Source: Symbiodinium natans (Eukaryota > Sar > Dinophyceae > Suessiales > Symbiodiniaceae). Taken from it: 35,000 nucleotides of DNA. Below, piece after piece: positions 8,291-14,991 of the stretch. How positions within the stretch are numbered: the stretch's first letter is position 1; each line of letters starts with the position of its first letter. A program made the position numbers and the translations under genes. Location: contig CAJNDS010002189.1 of NCBI GenBank assembly GCA_905221605.1, positions 294,472 through 329,471 of the forward strand, in the 5' to 3' direction. The notes beneath the pieces are model-generated. The model was not told the DNA's origin. It did no database searches and was given only the letters and a program-made list of their open reading frames with translations.

Positions 8291-8559
8291 CCCTAACCCC
8301 CCAAAGATCTTGGGGCCCCCAATCCCTGCCCCAACCCTAAACCCCGAACCCTAAACCCTAAACGCCCCTAACCCTAAACCCTAAACCGACACCCCAAGGG
8401 GGTTTATGGCTTCGGGCCCCCCAAACAACCCTAAAGCTATGAACCCGAAAGCCCTGAACCCTAGAACCGTGGCTGAAAGAGTCCAACCCTTGCACCCCTG
8501 GGACTCCTAAATTGGACCCCTGGGGTTGTGCCCTTGGGTTTAGGGGGTCCTTTCTTCAA

Positions 8560-8768
8560 CATGTCCTCTAAGGGAACGCAAGGGCCGTCTCGGGTGTACA
8601 TTACGGGTAACCTTCAGGCTTCAGGGGTACATCCTTAGGGGTAAGAGCCTTAATTTTATCCCTTACAAAAATATCCTCTGAGGGACATGTAAGGGCCACA
8701 TCGGGAGCATATTAAGGGTAACCTTAAGGCTTAAGGGGTGCATCCTTGGGGGCACGAGCCTTAATCCC
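8560..8768 (+). repeat. Two-copy tandem repeat, about 105 bp unit
   Basis: Two diverged copies share TCCTCTRAGGGA, AAGGGCC, TCGGG, AAGGGTAACCTT, CTTMAGGGGT and CATCCTTRGGGG, and end GAGCCTTAAT. It is non-coding and lies in a predicted intron. Confidence 0.75.
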
Positions 8769-8794
8769 TGCTTGACACATGGCGTGCTCGACAG

Positions 8795-8858
8795 GCCCCG
8801 AGACCGATTGCACGGTGAACGCTGCCGGGGGAGCCCAGAACAGAATCCACTGGAGGAT
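8795..8858 (+). CDS. Exon: PETDCTVNAAGGAQNRIHW
   Basis: Acceptor GTGCTCGACAG. It reads PETDCTVNAAGGAQNRIHW, with an AT|GTCGAACC donor directly at a C-rich array. It is an isolated exon with no family recognised. Confidence 0.45.
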
Positions 8859-8861
8859 GTC

Positions 8862-9020
8862 GAACCCTAAACCCCAAACCCTAAACCCCAAACCCTAAAC
8901 CCCAAACCCCAAACCCCAAACCCTAAACCCTAAACCCTAAACCCTAAACCCTAAACCCTAAACCCTAAACCCTAAACCCTAAACCCTAAACCCTAAACCC
9001 TAAACCCTAAACCCTAAACC
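8862..9020. repeat. CCCTAAA array
   Basis: Mixed CCCCAAA and then about sixteen CCCTAAA units. Confidence 0.95.
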
Positions 9021-9177
9021 CTGGCCCGAAACCCCTAAACCCCTAAACCAAACCCCAAGCCCCAAAGCCCTAACCCCAAAACCCCAAACCCTATATCCCC
9101 CTAAGCCCCCCGAAGCCCTAAACCCTAACCACACCACCCCCCCCCCCCCCCGGCCCTCCCCCCCCAAACACCCTAAG

Positions 9178-9271
9178 CGAGGTCCTGCTTCTACACACCC
9201 TCGCGATCTCCCCGAAGCTGGTCGACGAGATGAGGCAGAGATCGCAAGAGAAAACCCGCACGAAAACCTGA
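9178..9271 (+). CDS. Exon: EVLLLHTLAISPKLVDEMRQ
   Basis: After CCCTAAG the frame reads EVLLLHTLAISPKLVDEMRQ then RSQEKTRTKT and a TGA at 9269. It is helical and charged. It may be a terminal exon or may splice out near 9250. Function is unknown. Confidence 0.45.
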
Positions 9272-9479
9272 AGCTCTGAAGCCCCGAAGGCCTGACCCCT
9301 CGTGAAGCCTTAAGACCTTTAAACCCTGAGCCCTTTAAACCCGAAACCCTAAACCCTGAACACTAAACCCTTAAAGCCCTGAACCCTTTAAGGCCCTAAA
9401 CCCCCTAAACCCTAAACCCTAAACCCTAAACCGCCTAAACCCCTAAACCCTAAACCCTAAACCCTAAATCCTGGCACAG

Positions 9480-9545
9480 GGACTTGGGGCTCGGTGCGAT
9501 CCTGATCAAGCTTCGCTTCTCCCAGCTCTGCGCGCTGGAGCCTGG
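9480..9545 (+). CDS. Exon: DLGLGAILIKLRFSQLCALE
   Basis: Acceptor CTGGCACAG, donor CTGG|GTTTTGGG opening a G-rich array. It reads DLGLGAILIKLRFSQLCALE. A second frame (GLGARCDPDQASLLPAL) is also open. C-rich array upstream, G-rich array downstream. Confidence 0.5.
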
Positions 9546-9693
9546 GTTTTGGGTTCAGGGTCTGGGATTTAGGGTTTAGGGTTTTAGGTTTTGGGTTTAG
9601 GGTTTAGGGTTTAGGGTCTTAGGTTTTGGGTTTAGGGTTTAGAGACAAGGCAGGGTTAGGAGGTTTAGGGTTTGGGGTTTTAGATGAGCTCAC

Positions 9694-9720
9694 ATACTTG
9701 GAGGTTCAATGGCAGTTAGA
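9694..9720 (+). mobile_element. Solo family-4 end
   Basis: ACTTGGAGGTTCAATGG matches the left end of family 4. No right end follows. Confidence 0.4.
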
Positions 9721-10109
9721 CATGGGTGCCTTGTGGTTTAGGGTTTAGGGTTTAGGGTTTAGGGTTTAGGGGTTCAGGGGTTTAGGGTTTAGGGTTTAGG
9801 GTTTAGGGAACCCGAAACCCCAAACCTTTAACCCCATTAGATCATTGTCTGCTTGTTTAGTATGGGGCGGGGGTAAGATTCTTTATGCCCCTGGAGCGTG
9901 TGGTTCCTTTGTTGGGTTTAAGGCTTCAGAGCTGTAGGGTTTCAGGGTTTGCTCAAGGTTTGAGTCGATTCTGCTGGCCATGTTAGGGTTTAGGGTTTCG
10001 GGCTGAGGGTTTAGGGTTTAGAGTTTAGGGTTTAGGGTTTAGGGTTTAGGGTTTAGGGAAGGAACGAACTATAAAGGGTCAAGATATTGGACCACAGGCT
10101 TCGGAGTAG

Positions 10110-10136
10110 GTGCGGATGCTGGAGGATCTGCAAGAG
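10110..10136 (+). CDS. Candidate micro-exon: VRMLEDLQE
   Basis: 27 bp between GGAGTAG and GAG|GTAGCA, read as VRMLEDLQE. A longer alternative from the CCACAG at 10097 is also open. Very short, so confidence is low. Confidence 0.35.
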
Positions 10137-10411
10137 GTAGCAGACCCTAAACACTAAACCCCAAACCCTAAACCCTAAACCCTAAACCCTAAACCCGAAA
10201 CCCTAAACCCTAGTTTAGGTAGGGCTACAGGAGCTCGGGGCTTAGGCTTTCGGAGACAGGCAGCTTACGCGTGTGAAGCCCTGAAGCCGACACCTGTCCT
10301 AAGCCCTAAGCCCTAAGCCCTAAACCCTAAACCCTAAACCCTAAACCCTAAACCCTAAACCCTGAACCCTGAACCCTAAACCCTATACCTTGCAAACCCT
10401 AAACCCTGCAG

Positions 10412-10496
10412 GATGCTATTCGGGAGAGACTGGCTGGGCTCTGGGACCTTGTGAATGGTGCTGTGCTCAGTTTTGGGAGCTCCCTTTTTTATGGGT
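10412..10496 (+). CDS. Exon: DAIRERLAGLWDLVNGAVLS
   Basis: Acceptor ACCCTGCAG. It reads DAIRERLAGLWDLVNGAVLS then FGSSLFYG, an amphipathic-to-hydrophobic run. A GTTGATTAGGG donor leads into a G-rich array, and an inner GTGCTG donor is possible. Function is unknown. Confidence 0.5.
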
Positions 10497-10555
10497 TGAT
10501 TAGGGTTTAGGGTTTAGGGTTTAGGGTTTAGGGTTTAGGGCTTCGGGGGCTCTGG

Positions 10556-10600
10556 GTAGCCCAGTGGTGCCCTTGACCCTCCTTTTTTGGTTATGTAACC
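10556..10600 (+). mobile_element. Truncated family-6 element
   Basis: GTAGCCCAGTGGTGCCCTT is identical to the left end of the 26.7 kb copy. The right end is missing. Confidence 0.55.
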
Positions 10601-10840
10601 GTGCCCTCATCGGGGGATGTTCCCTTCGACAGCCAAGGTACGGATGGCCGACGTCGCGGTGGTGAGGAGTAGTTGCAGCTGATACGGCCCAGGACTCCGA
10701 GTATGCCCTTACATTCCCGGGTCTTTAGCGTTGAGTTTCCCTAAAAAAAGCCACCGTTAAAACAAAAAATGGCACCCTTTCGTTTGCTAGGTTACGTGGT
10801 GCTGAAATTTAAGGTGCAGTTTAGGGGGGTTATGGGGCTT

Positions 10841-10980
10841 TCTAAGGGTAGTCACATGGGCCCTTAGTATGGTCCCTTACCTCCTTTAAACTGAAGTATG
10901 GGTTGCATAGGGTATATAAGGGGTGTATAAGGGTTCCGAGAGACTGTGAGGCTTTCGTTTCATTTGAAAATGGACTACAG
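10841..10980 (+). mobile_element. Family-3 element, eroded right end
   Basis: Left end TCTAAGGGTAGTCACATGGG, then ATGGTCCCTTACCTCC and GGGTATATAAGGGG blocks as in the 33.8 kb copy. The right inverted end is degraded. The small minus frame here is a shadow. Confidence 0.65.
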
Positions 10981-11008
10981 AGAGCCCATGAACGGCGGAG
11001 CTTCGCAG

Positions 11009-11060
11009 GGATGCATCCGGACATCCCAGTGGGACTACAATCTTCTACCGATACAGCGCC
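11009..11060 (+). CDS. Exon: GCIRTSQWDYNLLPIQR
   Basis: Acceptor AGCTTCGCAG. It reads GCIRTSQWDYNLLPIQR and runs into CCTAAACCC. No GT donor is visible, so a non-GT donor (GC) or an incorrect end is possible. No family was recognised. Confidence 0.4.
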
Positions 11061-11123
11061 TAAACCCTATAAATAAACCCTAAACCCTAGACCCCTCGTA
11101 CATCGTCTTTAGCTGAGAAGTAG

Positions 11124-11464
11124 GCATGGAGGTGATAGAGGTGCAGATTGGTCGCCCAAAGTGGTGGCCAGAAGGTAGTGGTCTTGGATAATGCTCCCGT
11201 CTTAGGGTAGCTACATGGTCCCGTAGTATGGTCTCTTACCTCCTCTAAAGGGTTCTGAAGTATAGGCCCCCTTCGGTTTTGCAGGGTATTATACGGGGTA
11301 TATTGGGGGTTCCCTTTAAATGGACCATGCAACTACCCCAAGATCCCGCGGCAACGCTTTGCGTCCTCTGGCTTCTGTGGCTCTTTGCTCTTTTAATACA
11401 AGGCGCAGTACCAAATCTCAGATACGAACATCAGAACATGTATGTCGCCATTCTTGACATGTGA
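11124..11464 (+). CDS. Two-exon 3' end of a membrane-anchored protein
   Basis: Exon 11124-11174 reads MEVIEVQIGRPKWWPE, with donor GAAG|GTAGTG. Exon 11343-11464 follows CCCCAAG and reads PAATLCVLWLLWLFALLIQG, then AVPNLRYEHQNMYVAILDM and a TGA. The phases join (G|AT gives Asp). The intron is largely a family-3 element. The second exon carries one hydrophobic segment of about 17 residues (CVLWLLWLFALLIQGAV), suggesting a C-terminal membrane anchor. No family was recognised. The upstream join to 11009 is unresolved. Confidence 0.5.
11201..11340 (+). mobile_element. Family-3 element inside an intron
   Basis: Ends CTTAGGGTAGCTACATGG and CCATGCAACTACCCC are inverted repeats. The inner TATGGTCTCTTACCTCC and GGGTATATTGGGGG match other copies. 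It accounts for most of the 11175-11342 intron. Confidence 0.75.
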
Positions 11465-11518
11465 CATGTCAGATGTGCTGCAGTGTATATGATACATGCT
11501 TTACGGTATTAGTCTAAA

Positions 11519-11612
11519 AACTATATATATACATATATATATATATATATTTTTCTGTATACATACATGCATAGGCTGCATAGACATATATATATACATA
11601 TGTATATATAAA
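11519..11612. repeat. AT-rich microsatellite (TA/CATA)
   Basis: Two TA-rich tracts downstream of the stop at 11462. The open frame across them encodes only repeat-derived residues. Confidence 0.85.
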
Positions 11613-11750
11613 TGGCACATACTCTTCTTCCTCTGCTGTGGTCGAAGTACCAAGAGCCCCAGCCTGAACACCCACTGCCCCTAAACCCTAAACCCTAAAC
11701 CCTAAACCCAAAAAGCCCAATATCCCTAAACCCCAAACCTTAAGCCCGAG

Positions 11751-12919
11751 CAGTCGGCCAAAGAGTTGCCGCGTGCCCCCCCGTTGCCTGCGAAAGACTC
11801 GCAAGGAAGGGGGGCGAAGTTGCCCTGCGGGCTGGTTGTGTTTAGGGTTTAGGGTTTAGGGTTTAGGGTTTAGGGTTTAGGGTTTAGGGTTTAGGGTTTA
11901 GGGTTTAGGGTTTAGGGTTTAGGGTTTAGGGTTTAGGGTTTAGGGTTTAGGGTTTAGGGTTTAGGGTTTAGGGTTGAGGTTAAGGGTTTAGGGTTTGGGG
12001 GTTTAGGGTTTGGGGGTTGGGATGTTCTGGGCTTGGCAAAAAGATGCCTGCCATCCCCCGCTTGCCGTTGCCTCTGGGCATCGAGAACACAGGCGTCGTT
12101 GGGTTCCCCTACTACCGCCCTCTATACTCCCCCTTCCCCCCTTGGTTCTTCCCTTAAATAGTCTGAGTTAGCCCTAAACAGCCTTAATTATTGGGTTCCG
12201 CTACTACCGCCCTCTATACTCCCCCTGCCCCCTTGGTTCTTCCCTTAAGTCTCAGTTAGGCCTAACTAGCCCTAAACAGCCTTAATTCTGGGGGTAACCG
12301 AGGGGGGGACTAGCGGAACCCATGAAGGGGCACGTTCCTCACATTCGGGTTGCTTGAAGGTTCATGCGTACTTATGACCCCAAGTATAAGTCTACCCTAA
12401 ACCCTAAACCCTAAACCCTAAACCCTAAACCCTAAACCCTAAACCCTAAACCCTAAACCCCAAACCCTAAGCTCTAAGCCCCAAACCCGAGAGGTGAACT
12501 CGCTCGAGTGCTTGCACGATGCCAGCCTTCCCTGGTGCCAGAGGCGCATCTTAGGGCTTAGGGTTTTTTAGGATTTAGGGTTTAGGGTTTTTAGGGTTTT
12601 TAGGGTTTAGGGTATTTAGGGTTTTTGGGGTTGAGGGTTTAGGGCTCAGGGCTGCTAGCTGCTTAGGATCTTTAGCCTGCTTTTGCTTGTTATTCGAAGG
12701 GGGGACGGAAGGGTTGTTTTTTTCGGGGGATTGTCTTTGGTTTTTTTGATGTTTCTTGGGGTTTAGGGTTTCGGGTGCAGCTATCAAGTCCTTGACCACA
12801 GCAGTGCCCTTTTGTGTTTTCGCAGCGTTGCGCAGGCTGCTTGTTGGGCGCGGGGCGCCGCATGTGACACAAGACCCCCAGAGAGCCCAGATGTTTGCAC
12901 CAACTACTTGGCACTTTGA
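11751..12919 (+). CDS. Three-exon candidate gene end
   Basis: Exon 11751-11837 reads QSAKELPRAPPLPAKDSQGR then GAKLPCGLV, with donor GTT|GTGTTTAGGG. Exon 12494-about 12550 reads VNSLECLHDASLPWCQRRI and joins in phase 0; its donor is unclear and may lie inside the following G-rich repeat. The last exon starts at 12826 after TTTTGTGTTTTCGCAG and reads VAQAACWARGAACDTRPPES then PDVCTNYLAL and a TGA at 12917. An alternative frame reads LRRLLVGRGAPHVTQDPQRA and stops at about 12945. The intron 11838-12493 begins with a G-rich array and ends with a C-rich array. Function is unknown. Confidence 0.45.
11840..12006. repeat. Longest G-rich TTTAGGG array
   Basis: About twenty almost perfect TTTAGGG units (11840-11976), then a few variants. 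It opens the intron after the exon ending near 11837. Confidence 0.96.
12098..12293 (+). repeat. Two-copy tandem repeat, about 98 bp unit
   Basis: TTGGGTTCC, CTACTACCGCCCTCTATACT, CCTTGGTTCTTCCCTTAA and CCCTAAACAGCCTTAATT occur twice in the same order with few changes. It is intronic and non-coding. Confidence 0.85.
12395..12488. repeat. CCCTAAA array closing an intron
   Basis: About nine near-perfect units, then variants, ending at CCCGAGAG before the 12494 exon. It is complementary to the 11840-11976 array at the other end of the same predicted intron. Confidence 0.95.
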
Positions 12920-12949
12920 CTCTTCTTCCGTTTTTTGCACGGGTTAGGC

Positions 12950-13195
12950 TCCTGTTTTAATTCATATAACGACGCGCACCCAAATTATCTTAGGTTGCTG
13001 GACAACTTAGACTAAAAGAGGATCGACTTCACCGTCAACAAGTTGACTGCAGTTCCGCCACTGTCGGCCCTTGGACGCTTGAGGCCGCCCCTTGTTATCG
13101 AGGAAGTAGCCTGGTAGTAACTCTATACTATGGGGCAATAGTCATAGGGGTCCCCTTCTTGGCAACTGTATGAGCACGTACATGTTTTTGAATAT
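12950..13195. other. No gene seen
   Basis: Mixed-composition unique sequence without telomere-like repeats. No convincing open block with splice sites was found. Confidence 0.5.
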
Positions 13196-13267
13196 GTGCT
13201 TTGTTTGTGTATGTGTTTGTTTCTGCATATGCTTATGCGTATAGGAAACGTACCTGTTATATTATAT

Positions 13268-13585
13268 GTTTCCAAGACATGTAATACATGTAGTTTATGT
13301 AATCTGCGTAATATGTGTAATATGTGCAATATATGCAAGCTATGTAATAAATGTAATATATGTAATGTATGTAATATATGTAATATATGTAATATGTGTA
13401 ATATATGCAATATATGTAATCTATGTAATATATGTAATATGTGTAATATATGTAGTATATGTAATATATGCAATATATGTATTATATGTAATATATGTAA
13501 TATATGCAATATATGTAACATTGTAATATATGTAATATGTGTAATATATGTAATATGTGTAGTCTATGTAATATGTGTAGTATAT
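13268..13585. repeat. TAATATATG nonamer minisatellite
   Basis: About 33 copies of a degenerate 9-mer, TAATATATG or TAATATGTG. The period is divisible by three, so all plus frames and the minus frame give Cys-Asn-Ile, Val-Ile-Tyr or His-Ile-Leu repeats. These open frames are artefacts. Confidence 0.95.
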
Positions 13586-13634
13586 AAAAGTACATGCGCG
13601 CAGGTATAACAGTATATACGGCTATACCCATACA

Positions 13635-13670
13635 TATACACACACACACACACCTGTGTGTACGTGTATA
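13635..13670. repeat. CA/TG microsatellite
   Basis: A short ACACAC tract and adjoining TGTGTGTACGTGTATATG. Confidence 0.8.
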
Positions 13671-13839
13671 TGCTTACATGTATGCAGGTGTCAGGAGCAT
13701 CATTGGCCGTTTCGTTTGTTGGCCAACGGCCTTCAGATCATCCGGAGCATTGAGCTTTGAGCTTTGAGTTAAGATTGGCCTTCAATCTTCAATTCAGGAT
13801 ATGGTGAAATAGCTCAAGAATCTGACTAAACCCAAACTT

Positions 13840-13920
13840 GGGATGTTCACCCTTATACTGACAGTCGTTAACACGTATTATGATCCCTATAAGGACTGTT
13901 CGTATAGGGGGGAACACCCC
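13840..13920 (+). mobile_element. Family-1 inverted-repeat element
   Basis: Bounded by GGGATGTTCACCCTTATACT and GTATAGGGGGGAACACCCC. A GACAGTCGTTAA/AGGACTGTT inner pair is visible. Confidence 0.75.
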
Positions 13921-13960
13921 AAACCCCCAACCCTAGAAACCCTAGACGCTTTTCACCCAG

Positions 13961-14210
13961 ACTTGGGCGGGAGGTTCGCCTGCTTCGCGACCAATGAGAT
14001 TACCTCTCTGGAGGCCTGGAGTCTTAGTTCGAGTGTCATGGTATACTTCGAAAACCGCCCTAAACCCTAAAATGCTAGAACCCTAGACCCTAATGCCGAG
14101 ACAAGCCGTATTCTTCTGCTGCATTCGCACAGGGCTTCGGTGATCACGCAGCTTTGGAAGAGCTTCAGCTACAGGACCCCTCCGTGCATTTTTTCAAAGG
14201 GGGGCTTGGG
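13961..14210 (+). CDS. Two phase-consistent exons: LGGRFACF… / GFGDHAAL…
   Basis: Exon 13961-14040 (acceptor CTTTTCACCCAG) reads LGGRFACFATNEITSLEAWS then LSSSVM, with donor ATG|GTATAC. Exon 14133-14210 (acceptor CGCACAG) joins in phase 0 as GFGDHAALEELQLQDPSVHF then FKGGLG, with donor GTTTTGG. If not spliced there, a TGA follows at 14220. The intron has no long repeat. No family was recognised. Confidence 0.5.
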
Positions 14211-14407
14211 GTTTTGGAGTGAAGAATTAGGGTTGGTGTCTGAGCTTAGGGTTTCTTGGAGACTTGGGGGTCTACTTGTAGGGTCGTAGGGCCGAAGGGT
14301 TTAGGGTTGAGGGTTCTGTTGTAGGGGGTCCTGCGGTTGGAGGGTCGTGGGGGTGGGGGGGGCGGGGTTGCGCCGGGTTGGTGCACGATTCCCTCCCGAC
14401 TTTGCAG

Positions 14408-14445
14408 TCAATCGTGGGGTCTCGCCACCCGTGCGGCTTTTCAGG
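14408..14445 (+). CDS. Candidate exon: SIVGSRHPCGFS
   Basis: Good pyrimidine acceptor CCCTCCCGACTTTGCAG, donor CAGG|GTTTAGGG at a G-rich array. It reads SIVGSRHPCGFS and joins in phase 0 to the exon ending at 14210. Confidence 0.45.
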
Positions 14446-14613
14446 GTTTAGGGTTTTAGGGTTTAGTGTTTAGGGTTCAGGGAAAACACCGAAATCTGCT
14501 TGTTTTGAGCCTTGTGCATGCGTCATGGCAGATACACAACCGGTTAGTAACAAGGTTCCCTCAAGACTAGAGCCAAAACCTACGTAAGCCCTAAGTCAGG
14601 CAATTTCCTCCAG

Positions 14614-14650
14614 GTCTTCGCAGGAAGATTCCAGATCTCCTTGACAACAG
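14614..14650 (+). CDS. Candidate exon: VFAGRFQISLTT or SSQEDSRSP
   Basis: Strong acceptor TTTCCTCCAG and donor ACAG|GTCAGT. In phase 0 it reads VFAGRFQISLTT. In the phase left by 14445 it reads SSQEDSRSP and stops. The frame is therefore undecided. Confidence 0.4.
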
Positions 14651-14762
14651 GTCAGTCTTGAGGATTTTGCGGGTTCCACGGGTCTGGAGGGTTTCGGATT
14701 TCGAAACATTAAGCCCTAAACCCGAAACCCCAGAAAATCGCAGGCTTGATATTTACTCTTAG

Positions 14763-14806
14763 AAGCCTTGGCCCTCACCTCCTACCATCCCATACCGCTC
14801 CACCAG
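14763..14806 (+). CDS. Candidate exon: ALALTSYHPIPLHQ
   Basis: Acceptor TTACTCTTAG, donor CCAG|GTGGGT. Its 44 bp read ALALTSYHPIPLHQ. Function is unknown. Confidence 0.35.
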
Positions 14807-14846
14807 GTGGGTTTGGGGTTTCAGGTTAAAGCTTACTTAAAGGTTA

Positions 14847-14962
14847 CTTGGAGGTTCATGGGTAGTTCTCACTCCCTATTAGGGTACTTTAAGGGGCTTA
14901 TAAGTGGGTGATAACTACACTTTCCAGTATAATTGGATTCAAAGTACCCCGAACCTCCAAGT
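14847..14962 (+). mobile_element. Family-4 element with intact inverted ends
   Basis: Perfect 12-bp terminal inverted repeats ACTTGGAGGTTC and GAACCTCCAAGT enclose GTACTTTAAGGGGCTTATAA. It is about 116 bp and non-coding, and lies between predicted exons. Confidence 0.8.
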
Positions 14963-14991
14963 GAAGAGTCCAGGCGCCACCCCTCTGCCAG

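Noticed and set aside
10633-10735. Two neighbouring exons KVRMADVAV and LIRPRTPSMPLHSRVFSV
   Set aside because: Phases match, but the intervening intron would be only 17 bp, too short for normal splicing. At most one block can be an exon.
12575-12940. 121-codon minus frame ending in Asn-Pro-Lys repeats
   Set aside because: The C-terminal part is translated CCCTAAA repeat, and the N-terminal part is antisense to the exon at 12826.
13123-13609. Open frames of 86-137 codons on both strands (Cys-Asn-Ile, Val-Ile-Tyr and His-Ile-Leu repeats)
   Set aside because: They are translations of a 9-bp TAATATATG minisatellite whose period keeps every frame open.
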